DNA from: Caldilineaceae bacterium
GTDB taxonomy: Bacteria > Chloroflexota > Anaerolineae > Caldilineales > Caldilineaceae
Assembly: GCA_022824685.1 (NCBI GenBank)
Contig: JAJDZJ010000173.1
Span: forward strand, 1-50,127
Length of the DNA: 50,127 bases
Direction: 5' to 3'
The notes under the pieces are model-generated. The model made no database searches and had not been told where the DNA came from. It was given only the letters and a program-made list of their open reading frames with translations. Both the position numbers and the translations under genes were made by a program. Of this stretch, positions 27,521 to 35,933 are shown piece after piece; within the stretch, counting starts at the first letter, position 1; every line of letters begins with the position of its first letter.

Positions 27521-29245
27521 CTACCCGTCAAACGCCCAGCCCTCCAGATTCGTCCACCAGTCCCGCTTTGCCGGCAGCGGGTTGGACAGATCGGAAAGAC
27601 TCGACACCACGCCCTGGTCGGTGATCTCCGGAATGTACACGCCGCCGTTGAACACCCACACATTATTGCCCACGTAAAGCGGCGCATGGGATGGATTGTC
27701 GTTGAGCGTGCGCTGTAGTTCGAAGTAGATCTCCTGGCGAGCCGCCTGGTCGGTCAGCTGACCCGCCTCGATCACCTTCTCCTCGAAATCTCCCCCCAGC
27801 GCCTCCGAATAGCCGTTGGCGTTGCGCCCCTGCGTCGTCAGATGGAACTTGAGGAAGCCATCCGGGTCCGGGAACGAACCGAAGCCCACCCGCACCGCAT
27901 CAAAGTCATGCGTGTCGTAGAACCTCTCCACCCAGACCGAACTGTCCATCTCCTCGATCTTGATCTTGAAGCCCGCCTCTTCCAGCATCTGCTTCTCCGC
28001 CGCAACCTGGGCGCGCGCCTCTTCGCTCCTCAGCGTGATCAGATTGACCGTAACCTCCTGGTCAAAGTCCCAGCCCGCCTCCTCCAGCAGACTGCGCGCC
28101 AGGTCAGCGTCGTAGTCGTACGGATTGAGATCATCCGGAATCGACCAGCCGTGAATCAACGGCGAATTGTAGATCGTCCCGTTGCCGCCCTGGAAGACCT
28201 CGATGATCTTCTTCCTGTCCAGGGCATGGAGCCACGCCTGCCGCACCCGCTTGTCCGCGAAGAACCCGCGCCTCAGATTGAACGAATACGCGGTGAACAC
28301 CACGCCGGTCGTCGCCACAACCTTGAAATCCTCGTTGTCGATGAACGACTGCACCACCTCCGTCGAGCTTGTATTCAGCCCGCCCCAGGCGTTGAAATGG
28401 GCCTCGCCTCTCTCCAGCGCAATCTGCCCCACGTCCGGAGAGGCAACGATCTGCATGATGTAGCTGCCCAGCTTGGGCGCGCCCCAGTGCCAGTCGTCAT
28501 TCGCCTCCAACCGGATGAACTGGTCCGTCTGGTACTCCACGAACTTGAACGGACCGGACCCCAGCGGATCCTCGAAGAAGAACGACTGATTCTCCAGCGT
28601 GTCAGGCGCCACGTCCCCCAATACATGCTTGGGAAGAATCGAATTCGTCGCCTGGAAGAGAAAGAGCCCGGTCGGGTACGCGGTCGTGAACTGAATCGTC
28701 TTCTCATCCACAACCGTGATGCCCGACACACTATCGGCCTCATCGTTCGAATAGGCCTCGGCGCCCTCGACCATGGCAAGATTGCTCACCTGGCGCGACT
28801 TGGTCGCCGGATTCAGATACAGTTCGTACGTGAATAGCACGTCCTCTGCCGTAAAGTCGGTTCCGTCGTGCCACTTCGCGTCCGGATGAATGTGGAACGT
28901 GTACTGCGTCGCGTCGTCGGATACCTCCCAGCTCTCGGCCATGATCGGCACAAAGCCGGTCTTGGGAACATTCTGCTGAATCAAGGGCGGCAGCACGCAC
29001 TGAAAGAAGTGCGCCTGGAATCCCTGCACAGCTGTCAACGGATTGAAGCTGTTTATCGGTCCGCCGTAGAGGCCGATGAGATTTCCCCTCTGCATCTCTT
29101 CCGCAGCAGCGCCGTCCGCCGCTGCTCCGGCGCCTTCTTCGGACGCAACCGGCGCGCAAGCCGCCAGCGCCGCCGCTCCGGCCGCCAGCGCGCTTGCCTT
29201 GAGAAACGCCCGTCGGTTCATGCTACCATCTGCTTTACTTCGCAT
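27521..29245 (-). CDS. ABC transporter substrate-binding lipoprotein, family 5, Tat-type signal
   Basis: The 574-residue protein starts at ATG 29245, placed by a strong AGGAGGAG seven bases upstream. The N-terminus carries NRRAFLKAS, a twin-arginine type motif, followed by a lipobox LAAC (Cys30), so export is probably by Tat with lipidation. The mature protein is a family 5 binding protein (DATQYTFHIHPDAKWHDG, DVLFTYELYLNP). A start at 29221 would lose part of the signal. It differs from the Sec-type binding protein at 7712 in export route and sequence, so these are separate importers. A near-palindrome with a central CG lies 26-43 bases upstream of the start. Substrate: peptides or oligosaccharides; the glycosidase and aldolase neighbours favour a sugar derivative (inference). 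Confidence 0.9.
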   Translation of the reverse strand: MRSKADGSMNRRAFLKASALAAGAAALAACAPVASEEGAGAAADGAAAEEMQRGNLIGLYGGPINSFNPLTAVQGFQAHFFQCVLPPLIQQNVPKTGFVPIMAESWEVSDDATQYTFHIHPDAKWHDGTDFTAEDVLFTYELYLNPATKSRQVSNLAMVEGAEAYSNDEADSVSGITVVDEKTIQFTTAYPTGLFLFQATNSILPKHVLGDVAPDTLENQSFFFEDPLGSGPFKFVEYQTDQFIRLEANDDWHWGAPKLGSYIMQIVASPDVGQIALERGEAHFNAWGGLNTSSTEVVQSFIDNEDFKVVATTGVVFTAYSFNLRRGFFADKRVRQAWLHALDRKKIIEVFQGGNGTIYNSPLIHGWSIPDDLNPYDYDADLARSLLEEAGWDFDQEVTVNLITLRSEEARAQVAAEKQMLEEAGFKIKIEEMDSSVWVERFYDTHDFDAVRVGFGSFPDPDGFLKFHLTTQGRNANGYSEALGGDFEEKVIEAGQLTDQAARQEIYFELQRTLNDNPSHAPLYVGNNVWVFNGGVYIPEITDQGVVSSLSDLSNPLPAKRDWWTNLEGWAFDG

Positions 29246-29270
29246 GGATCTCCTCCTGGAAAGTGAAAGA

Positions 29271-29288
29271 AACGTTACCGCTACCGTT
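29271..29288 (-). promoter_or_regulatory. Candidate LacI-type operator upstream of the binding-protein gene
   Basis: AACGTTACCGCTACCGTT is an imperfect palindrome: 14 of its 18 positions are symmetric and the centre is CG, the layout typical of LacI-family operators. It lies 26 bases upstream of the ATG at 29245, inside the 126-base gap between aldolase and binding-protein genes. No convincing -35/-10 pair is visible there, so an internal promoter is not established. Confidence 0.4.
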
Positions 29289-29371
29289 AAAAATACGGAG
29301 AAAAGAAGCAACGGCGAGGGCATACGCCGACCTCGCGCTGCCTACCCTCCTCCTGGTCGTTTTGCCTGCAA

Positions 29372-30283
29372 CTACATCAAATTCATATCGGTTAGCGCTT
29401 GGGATAACTCTTCCATCTGTTCATCGGTCAGCGAGTGGTATGGCGGACGTCGCCAGCGCTCGGCCAAACCGAGCAACTCGTAAGTCCCGTGCAACGCCGC
29501 ATCAAAACTTCCTTCTACGTTCAAGACATAGTCAAAGTAGGGCATGTCGTATTCCCTGATGATGCGCGCAGCCCCACTCCAATCCCTTGTCAGCACAGCC
29601 TGCCAGTAGGTCTGCGTTATCTGAGGCGCAAAGGTGACAAACGTCGACAGATAGCCGTCGCATCCGTAGTGAATCAAATCAAAGTGATTCTGCTTCTGTC
29701 CTCCCGAAATGATCGACCAGTGGCCGTGGAGCAGAAGCGCCATCTTGCGCGCGAAAACGCCCACCAGGTCGTCCTTGATCGCCACCACGCCCTTCACCTC
29801 GTCCCGCAGCCGCCGCAACACGTCCAACCCAAGCCCGTGCGAACGGCTGAAAACATTGGTCACGACCATAACCGGGATCTCCGCCGCCGCCGCCGCATAG
29901 TGGGCCACAAAGCTGTCGGCGGTGCACGAACCCGCCCAGTCCGGCGGCAGCACCATCAGCAGATCGGCCCCCACCTCCTGTGCATAGCGTGCGAAGGCCA
30001 CAGTCTTGCCCGTCCACCAAATGCGGTCTGCCGCTATCACCGCCGCGCGCCCCGCCGTCTGTTCAGCCACCACCCTGGTCACCTCGGCCACCTCGCTGTC
30101 GGTGAGCAGCGAGAAAAGGCTGTCCCCGTACGTCAGCATCATCGTCGTGCTGCCCGCTTCGATTCCAAGGTCCACCAGCCCCCGCAGGCCGTCAAAGTCG
30201 ATCTCGCCGTCCTTCTTGAACGGTGTGTGCAACGACGTCACCGGCCCGGCCAGCAAAGTTCGCAACTCCTCCGAAGAACGCAT
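29372..30283 (-). CDS. DHDPS/N-acetylneuraminate lyase family aldolase
   Basis: The 303-residue TIM-barrel protein belongs to the dihydrodipicolinate synthase superfamily, Schiff-base aldolases that act on pyruvate and an aldehyde. Lys170 in GVVAIKDD is the expected Schiff-base lysine. The Gly-Thr-Thr region appears as GSTTMMLTYGDS near residue 45, and a late GCDGYLSTF matches the usual active-site closing loop. The strand that normally carries the catalytic Tyr in a YNxP motif reads VVTNVFSR, so that tyrosine is missing. That argues against true DapA and for a sugar-acid lyase or another member. The ATG at 30283 follows the permease stop by 11 bases with GAGGG in front. Lying inside a transporter operon, it probably breaks down an imported sugar acid. 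Confidence 0.8.
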   Translation of the reverse strand: MRSSEELRTLLAGPVTSLHTPFKKDGEIDFDGLRGLVDLGIEAGSTTMMLTYGDSLFSLLTDSEVAEVTRVVAEQTAGRAAVIAADRIWWTGKTVAFARYAQEVGADLLMVLPPDWAGSCTADSFVAHYAAAAAEIPVMVVTNVFSRSHGLGLDVLRRLRDEVKGVVAIKDDLVGVFARKMALLLHGHWSIISGGQKQNHFDLIHYGCDGYLSTFVTFAPQITQTYWQAVLTRDWSGAARIIREYDMPYFDYVLNVEGSFDAALHGTYELLGLAERWRRPPYHSLTDEQMEELSQALTDMNLM

Positions 30284-30294
30284 TGATTTAACCC

Positions 30295-31257
30295 TCACCC
30301 GTGCCGAATGCGTGGATCGGCTACCGCATACAGGATGTCCGCGGTCAGATTGCTGAACAGGACCAGCACCGCGGCGATGAACGTCAGCCCCATCAGAACA
30401 GGATAATCCCGCTGCGATATCGCCTGAATCGCCATGCGTCCCATACCCGGCCACTGAAACATCGTCTCGATGATCACCGTGCCGCCAAACAGAATCGGCA
30501 GCCGTAACGTAACGATCGTGATCACCGGAAGCAACGCGTTTCGCAGCGCATGTCCCACGACCACGCTCGTCTCCTTCAGCCCCTTCGCCCGCGCCGTCGT
30601 AACATACTCCTGCCCCAACACCTCCAGCATGCCTGAACGCATATAGCGCGTCAGACCCGCCGTCAGATCCAGCGACAATATCACGCCCGGCAAGACCAGA
30701 TGATGAAGGTTGTCCAGCAACGCCGGCGGCGCGTCAAAAGCAACCGAGCGCATGCCGAAGGTCGGAAACCACCCCAATTTCAGCGCAAAGACATAGAGTG
30801 CAAGGAGAGCCAGAAAGAAGGAAGGAATCGAGATCGAGAACAGCGCGAACAGCGTCAACAAATAGTCCCAAATCGTATACTGCTTCAGCGCCGCCAGCAC
30901 CCCCAGGCCGATTCCAATCACTGAAGACGCCACCAACGCGAAGCCCATCAACTCTAACGTGGCCGGCAGCCGTACCGCGATCCGCCGCAGAACCGGTTCT
31001 CCCGTGTGATAGGAGTAGCCAAAATTCCCCCGCGCCAACTGCCCCAGCCATATCGCGTAACGCACGATGATCGGCTTGTTCAGGCCCAACTCCTCCTTCA
31101 GCCGGTCAAGATTGGCCGCGGACATCTCCTCCTCAGGATTGATCATCGCCATCACCGGATCGCCCGGCGCGACGCTGATAAAACTGAAAGTGATCAGTGT
31201 GATGCCAAGCACCAGCGGAATCGCCAGCAGCAGTCTGTTTGCAATATACGTTGCCAT
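30295..31257 (-). CDS. ABC transporter permease, DppB/OppB type
   Basis: The 320-residue membrane protein starts YIANRLLLAIPLVLGITLITF and has about six membrane segments, the periplasmic VAPGDP motif and the coupling loop TTARAKGLKETSVVVGHALRN. The ATG at 31257 overlaps the TGA of the upstream glycosidase-like gene in a TGATG junction, which implies translational coupling. A TTG one codon upstream is possible but unnecessary. It is the partner of the DppC-type permease at 26520. Confidence 0.9.
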   Translation of the reverse strand: MATYIANRLLLAIPLVLGITLITFSFISVAPGDPVMAMINPEEEMSAANLDRLKEELGLNKPIIVRYAIWLGQLARGNFGYSYHTGEPVLRRIAVRLPATLELMGFALVASSVIGIGLGVLAALKQYTIWDYLLTLFALFSISIPSFFLALLALYVFALKLGWFPTFGMRSVAFDAPPALLDNLHHLVLPGVILSLDLTAGLTRYMRSGMLEVLGQEYVTTARAKGLKETSVVVGHALRNALLPVITIVTLRLPILFGGTVIIETMFQWPGMGRMAIQAISQRDYPVLMGLTFIAAVLVLFSNLTADILYAVADPRIRHG

Positions 31258-32921
31258 CAATAGGCCCAGTGCGGCGGATACTTGTCCAGCACATACCCGC
31301 CAACGCTCCGCAGGGGAACTGTCCTATGCAGACTCCCCTCCCCGTCATCCAACCTCTCCAACTGATCCCGGTGCCCCAGGCGCCGAATCATGCTCCACTC
31401 CTTCAGCCTCTGATGACGCCCATTTGTATCCCAGAAACACAGGCCGTCAGCCCCCGCCGAGTAACTCTCGAGCGCACGCGTACGGAACTCTTCCGGTGGC
31501 ATCGTTCGCGGCATAATTTCAGGATAGTAATGGACCGCCGAGTTCCTGGTCAGCTGCGCGAAGTATCCGACATCGATCTCGTCATCCCGCCAGGGATAGG
31601 GGATCAGATTATCAATCAAGCCCTGTTCGACCCAGGTCTGAACGTCCAAGCCATAGAACAGGTTGCTTTCAGCGTCGTTCAGTACGTGCGCCGAGATTTC
31701 AAGCGGACGACCCCGCGCCTCGCCAATCTCCTGCATCGCCTGCCGCAGCTCCGCCATAAAGCCAGTCATCACCCTCGCACGGTAGCGCAGGTAGCGCTCG
31801 TCGTCCTCCACCAATTCTCTCGCGTCCAGCCCCGTGTCACTCTGGAACCCTTCGACAAGCGGCGTTTCGTAAAGGAGAAACGGCGCGCCGCGGTTGAAAA
31901 TCGGGTTGACGCCGTCAATGTCGTAGCGGGTAGCCAACTCACGAAAGACACCCAACACTAGATCGCGCACACCAGGAAAGGCATAACTCATACGCGCAAT
32001 CTCCCGCCCATCTATGTCCACGCACCGCCACTCCGGATGCGACAGGTAGAAGTCGCCCGTAAAGTAGTCCTCAAACGGCGGGCAGCACTGAAACGCTTCC
32101 ATCCGCTGACTGATGTGGACCTCCAGACCGACACTGTGCCCGTACTCCACCACCGTCTCAACCGTGTCGATGCCTGCCCCGGCCAAAATCTGCATCGACT
32201 CGGCGATGTTCCTGTCAACGATTCGCGGAAAATCCCTCGTCTTGCTTCCGGTCAGGCTGCCGATTGCAGAAGGATAGGTAAGTACGTCCCCTCCTGCCCC
32301 CGGACACCAGAACATCTTCTGAAAATCCGTATCTCGGAACGGCTCCAGATACTCCCAAATCTCTTCCCTGCTCGTAGGGCGGAAACGGCCAAAATCACTG
32401 AAACCGTCATTCATGCAGATGAGTCGCCGGTTACTTCTATCCTCCCGGTCCGCTACAAGGCTGGCTACCTCCCCTTCGTGGAGCTGTTCAAGCCTGATAT
32501 AGGCAACGTACGCTGGCTGCGACAGGCCGGCCGTCTGCTGCCCCACCACCAGGTCCTGCCCCGTGAGGTCGGCTGTCTTCCAATACCGTTCGTCCAGTGA
32601 ATAGTTATCAGCGAAACTTCCGGGCTCGGCCTCCCGATTTACCTTGACAAAAGCGCTGTCTCCAGTCAACCGAACGCGCGCCAGGTCCTCGGTCCAGTTG
32701 CTCCAAAGACCCAGGAAAATCCGGTGCCACCCCGATACACCCAGCGGGACCGTGACCGGCGGCGCCTCCGTTTCCGGCCCCGCGATCAGCATCCTGCCGC
32801 TGAATTCTGCTGTCTCATAGGGAACAACCTGCCAGTGATACCTCCGTCTTTCGGAGGATAAGGCGATTTGAGGCAAACACTGACCCAAATCGGTCACGTA
32901 GATCGACTCTCTTACCGACAT
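31257..32921 (-). CDS. Glycosidase-like protein of unknown family, paralogue 2 (first gene of operon)
   Basis: The 554-residue protein is a full-length paralogue of the protein at 24780-26516. Both start with a YxTDLGxC strand, share SGWHRI near residue 80, a TIM-barrel-like second part, an ILYNR/IFNRG strand, SACVLN/SAHVLN and a final FWDS/FWDT strand. Conserved Asp, Asn and Arg at these strand ends are the best active-site candidates. No signal peptide is visible with the start at ATG 32921, which has GGGAGGAA upstream; the longer frame to 32990 lies in the leader. The stop overlaps the permease start. The function is probably hydrolysis or remodelling of a glycoside inside the cell, but no known family was recognised with confidence. 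Confidence 0.62.
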   Translation of the reverse strand: MSVRESIYVTDLGQCLPQIALSSERRRYHWQVVPYETAEFSGRMLIAGPETEAPPVTVPLGVSGWHRIFLGLWSNWTEDLARVRLTGDSAFVKVNREAEPGSFADNYSLDERYWKTADLTGQDLVVGQQTAGLSQPAYVAYIRLEQLHEGEVASLVADREDRSNRRLICMNDGFSDFGRFRPTSREEIWEYLEPFRDTDFQKMFWCPGAGGDVLTYPSAIGSLTGSKTRDFPRIVDRNIAESMQILAGAGIDTVETVVEYGHSVGLEVHISQRMEAFQCCPPFEDYFTGDFYLSHPEWRCVDIDGREIARMSYAFPGVRDLVLGVFRELATRYDIDGVNPIFNRGAPFLLYETPLVEGFQSDTGLDARELVEDDERYLRYRARVMTGFMAELRQAMQEIGEARGRPLEISAHVLNDAESNLFYGLDVQTWVEQGLIDNLIPYPWRDDEIDVGYFAQLTRNSAVHYYPEIMPRTMPPEEFRTRALESYSAGADGLCFWDTNGRHQRLKEWSMIRRLGHRDQLERLDDGEGSLHRTVPLRSVGGYVLDKYPPHWAY

Positions 32922-32972
32922 CTGAGGTTCCTCCCGAATAACTGGCCAGCCGCGTTTGAGGATCCAGAGGGG

Positions 32973-33002
32973 GACGGCGCAACTGCCCATCCATGCGCCG
33001 TC
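32973..33002 (-). other. 5' leader hairpin of the glycosidase/ABC operon
   Basis: GACGGCGCA at 32973-32981 pairs perfectly with TGCGCCGTC at 32994-33002 (9 bp, 12-base loop). The stem begins within a few bases of the predicted transcription start, so the mRNA would carry a GC-rich 5' hairpin, which may protect it from decay. An operator role is also possible. Confidence 0.6.
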
Positions 33003-33010
33003 TGAACAGA

Positions 33011-33039
33011 ATATAACCTATCTGACTGTTTCTTCGCAA
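33011..33039 (-). promoter_or_regulatory. Promoter of the glycosidase/ABC/aldolase operon
   Basis: On the minus strand TTGCGA (complement of 33034-33039) is followed after 17 bases by TTATAT (complement of 33011-33016). The predicted start is near 33004, giving a leader of about 83 bases before ATG 32921. Confidence 0.6.
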
Positions 33040-33220
33040 CCCGCCTCTACGAAGCCCGGCGACCGGTGAGCGGACAAAAATCGCCACCTCAACTGGGGGG
33101 ACACCCGGGGCCGAGCGTCCCTTTGTCTCCTAAACCGCCAGCCAGAATCAATTAGAAACAGGCCATTAGCAAGCTCTCATCGCTCCCGCAAGGCATAGCA
33201 GATTCCCGCCCCCCGGCCAA

Positions 33221-33250
33221 CCCCTGTAGGGGCGCCCCTTGTGGGCGCCC
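33221..33250 (+). repeat. GTAGGGGCGCCCC-type repeat, copy 2
   Basis: A 30-base element with a perfect GGGGCGCCCC palindrome at its centre and GGGCGCCC at its end. Near-identical copies stand at 43828-43857 and 43951-43980, one with a 2-base insertion at 33342-33373, and a diverged one near 1429-1453. All read in the same orientation. Confidence 0.75.
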
Positions 33251-33341
33251 TCCCCGTCGAACAGCCAGGCGCCCGCCCCGCGGCACCTACCCGCCCCGCA
33301 CCCCCACGTGGTCGCGCCGCAATATCTACGCCCCCGGTCAC

Positions 33342-33373
33342 CCCCTGTAGGAGGGCGCCCCTTGTGGGCGCCC
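33342..33373 (+). repeat. GTAGGGGCGCCCC-type repeat, copy 3 (2-base insertion)
   Basis: This copy has an extra AG after GTAGG, which shifts the palindromic core to GGGCGCCC. The rest matches the copy 121 bases upstream. Confidence 0.7.
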
Positions 33374-33463
33374 TCCCCCCACCGCCTACAACACTTCTAC
33401 GCTCAAAGAAGCCAATCTCTCTTTCGAGCCCCTCCTCGGTTCCATAATATGCCATCCATCGTC

Positions 33464-33514
33464 ACCCCCCTTCGCGGAAGATCAGCTGTTCTCCCTACCC
33501 CTCCGCGGAGCAAT
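33464..33514 (+). repeat. TTCGCG/TCCGTG hairpin repeat, degraded copy
   Basis: Partial units (CCCTTCGCGGAAGATCAG and CCCCTCCGCGGAGCAATTG) lie just beyond the stop of the alcohol dehydrogenase gene. The first half-motifs are lost, so no hairpin unit is intact. Confidence 0.5.
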
Positions 33515-33546
33515 TGAATCAGCGACCCTGCGTTGTCCCCGCGCCC

Positions 33547-34614
33547 TCATTCGAACACCAGCACCGACCGCGCCACCTTGCCCGCCTTCATATCGGCAAA
33601 CGCCTCATTGATCTCATCCAGCGGCCGATAACGCGAAATCAGCTCGTCCAACTTGATCTTCCCCTGCCTGTACAGTTCCAGAATCCACAGAAAATCAACC
33701 CGCGGTCGCGCCGCCCCGTGAAAAGCCCCCATCAGCGTCCGGTCCTCCAGCAGATGCCAGCCCTCCACCGACACATCCTGCCCCGTCGGCTGCACGCCTA
33801 CCACGACCGCCGTGCCCGTCATCCGCACCGAATCGATCGCCTGCCTCACAATCGACGGAAAGCCCACGACCTCAAACGCATAGTCCGCGCCCCCGACCGT
33901 AATCTCCTTGATCCGTTGCACCGGATCCTCCTTGGCGCTGTTGACAAAATGCGTTGCACCCATCTGCTCGGCCAGCTCCAGCTTGTAGTCCACCGTATCC
34001 ACCGCGATGATCTTGCCCGCCGCCGCCAGCACGCCACCCTGAATCACATTCAACCCCACGCCCCCGCAGCCAAACACCGCCATCGACGCGCCCGTCTCAA
34101 CCTGCGCCCTGTTCACCACCGCCCCGATCCCCGTGATCACGCCGCAGCTGATCAAACACGCCTGCTCCAACGGCGTGTCATCCGGAACCTTCACGCACGC
34201 GTCCGCCAGTGCCAGCGTCTGCTCCACAAAAGTCGGGCGGATATGATAGATCGGTTCACCGTCCTGTTTGTACCGGCTCATCGCTTCCATCCGGTGCGTT
34301 TCGCACAGCGCCGGCCGCCCATTCGTACAGTTCCGGCAGCTTCCGCACATCGCATCCAGCGAGAGAATGATCTTGTCGCCGGGTGCAAAGCCCCGCACCC
34401 CCTCGCCAACTGCACGCACAACGCCCGCCCCCTCATGACCCAACAGCCATGGCAGCCGCCGCGGCGTTCGGTGGTCCGTAACATAGTGGTAGTCGCTGTG
34501 GCACACCCCCGCCCCAACGATGTCCAACAGTACCTCCCCAAACGCCGGCTCCTCCAACTCGACCTCCTTCACCGCTACCGGCGCATGCGCCTCGTACATA
34601 ATTGCAGCCTTCAT
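33547..34614 (-). CDS. Zn-dependent alcohol dehydrogenase (class III-like MDR family)
   Basis: The 355-residue medium-chain dehydrogenase shows all expected zinc residues. Cys38 and His60 (in LLGHEGAG) are catalytic-zinc ligands, and Cys90, Cys93, Cys96 and Cys104 form the structural zinc site. The nucleotide-binding turn GCGGVGL is followed by an acidic residue at the end of the next strand (IIAVD), suggesting NAD. The family oxidises alcohols or hydroxymethyl adducts; the substrate here is unknown. The start at ATG 34614 has GAGGAGGGACAGG in front. It stands alone between intergenic repeats and the divergent Uma2 gene. Confidence 0.9.
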   Translation of the reverse strand: MKAAIMYEAHAPVAVKEVELEEPAFGEVLLDIVGAGVCHSDYHYVTDHRTPRRLPWLLGHEGAGVVRAVGEGVRGFAPGDKIILSLDAMCGSCRNCTNGRPALCETHRMEAMSRYKQDGEPIYHIRPTFVEQTLALADACVKVPDDTPLEQACLISCGVITGIGAVVNRAQVETGASMAVFGCGGVGLNVIQGGVLAAAGKIIAVDTVDYKLELAEQMGATHFVNSAKEDPVQRIKEITVGGADYAFEVVGFPSIVRQAIDSVRMTGTAVVVGVQPTGQDVSVEGWHLLEDRTLMGAFHGAARPRVDFLWILELYRQGKIKLDELISRYRPLDEINEAFADMKAGKVARSVLVFE

Positions 34615-34773
34615 CCTGTCCCTCCTCAATTGCCTTCAAACCGCCTCCATTCAGTTGTCTGACCTCTGGCACGAAACCTACTACGAAAACCGCAATCAGT
34701 AAAGCCGCTCCAAAACGCCCTTCCCCCGCCCTTCCCCCCAATCCAACCGTTATGCCCACCCACCTGCCCGTGC

Positions 34774-34779
34774 TACAAT
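34774..34779 (+). promoter_or_regulatory. Possible -10 box of the Uma2 gene
   Basis: TGCTACAAT provides an extended -10 with TACAAT at 34774-34779. The -35 region is poor (TTATGC at 18-base spacing). The predicted start is about 95 bases before the ATG at 34880. Confidence 0.35.
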
Positions 34780-34879
34780 ACGCCCAGCCCAGCCTCTAGG
34801 ACGCAGAGCGGAACGCCGTCATACACATGAACCTCTTGGCGGTGGCACAAGACCCTGCTCTAACCCGCGAGGAAAGATA

Positions 34880-35839
34880 ATGGAATCAACAGAACGTCTG
34901 CAACCGGAATTGCGCGAACAAGAGGGCGCCGGCCCGGTCCCAAGCCGCAATGGGACCCGGCAGAGGACTCCCTATCGTATTGGCGATCCAGCCCCCGATG
35001 AAGGCCGTCGCGTCTCCAAGCAGGAATACCTCGCCAGATGGTACGAAAACCCTTACTCCGACATCGACATAAGTTACGAGTGGAACAATGGCATCTTGGA
35101 GGCCAAACCCTTGCCCACCCCCCCACAATTGGACCTCTACAACTGGTTCCTAAACCTCCTGCAACGTCACATTGCCACCTTCTGCAGCGCCGCTCTTATC
35201 AATCTGGAAACCGGTTTCGAGCTGAAAATGCCCGACCCGACCCAACCCTCCGGCCAGAAGGAAGCCATCCGTAAACCAGACATTGGCGTAATCCTCGACA
35301 CAAACCCCATTCCTTGGGGCCGTTTCGACCAGCGTCACTACGAAGGCGTCTGCGACCTTGTTGTCGAGGCCGTCTCCGACTCGACTGCAGCGGAAGTACT
35401 GCGCGACACCCAGGAAAAGAGAATAGACTACGCGCGCAGCGGCGTAAAGGAATACTACATTCTCGACCCCAATGGCGAGCACATGCGCTTCTATCGCCTC
35501 GCCTCCAATGATCGCTATCGGACCATCCCGGAGGACGGAGAAGGAGTGATTCGCTCAGAAGTAATGGAAGGACTGCAGTTCCGGCTGGAGGACCTGTACC
35601 GCAAGCCGGACCTTGAAGTGCTGGCGCTCGACCCCATTTACAACGGCTATGTCCTGCCGGGATATCAGGTCCTGGCCGACAAGGCCGCAAGAGAGGCGCT
35701 GCGCGCCGACCAGGAAGCCCAGCGCGCTGAACGCGAAGCGGCCGTCCGTCAGCAAGCCGAGGAGCGAGCCGCAGCGACAGAAAGCGAGTTGCTCAAGCTA
35801 AGAGCGGAAGTGGCGAAACTGCGCAAAAGTCAGTCGTAA
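34880..35839 (+). CDS. Uma2-family (DUF820) PD-(D/E)xK nuclease-fold protein
   Basis: The 319-residue protein has the Uma2 core at about residues 45-245. The likely nuclease-fold residues are Asp134 in RKPDIGVIL, Glu163 in LVVEAVSDS and Lys180 in TQEKRIDYA, followed by GVKEYYILDP, a family hallmark. The last 70 residues are a charged, Ala/Glu/Arg-rich coiled coil. Uma2 proteins are abundant in Chloroflexota and cyanobacteria, often in many copies. Their function is not established, and nuclease activity is inferred from fold. The ATG at 34880 is preceded by GAGGAAAG. No restriction-modification partner is nearby. Confidence 0.88.
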   Translation: MESTERLQPELREQEGAGPVPSRNGTRQRTPYRIGDPAPDEGRRVSKQEYLARWYENPYSDIDISYEWNNGILEAKPLPTPPQLDLYNWFLNLLQRHIATFCSAALINLETGFELKMPDPTQPSGQKEAIRKPDIGVILDTNPIPWGRFDQRHYEGVCDLVVEAVSDSTAAEVLRDTQEKRIDYARSGVKEYYILDPNGEHMRFYRLASNDRYRTIPEDGEGVIRSEVMEGLQFRLEDLYRKPDLEVLALDPIYNGYVLPGYQVLADKAAREALRADQEAQRAEREAAVRQQAEERAAATESELLKLRAEVAKLRKSQS

Positions 35840-35933
35840 AACAGCGAACCTTCCGCTGCCGGACCTGCATTTCCCTCTGCTACACGGGTCCCGGCCGGCA
35901 CGCCCACACCCCAACCGCTGAAAAGGAGCCAAA

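Larger units (their letters stand above)
33040..33546. other. Intergenic repeat region
   Basis: No gene is supported here. The region contains two copies of the GTAGGGGCGCCCC-type repeat (33221-33250 and 33342-33373) and a degraded TTCGCG/TCCGTG repeat (33464-33514). The open frames across it are composed of repeat sequence. Confidence 0.55.
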
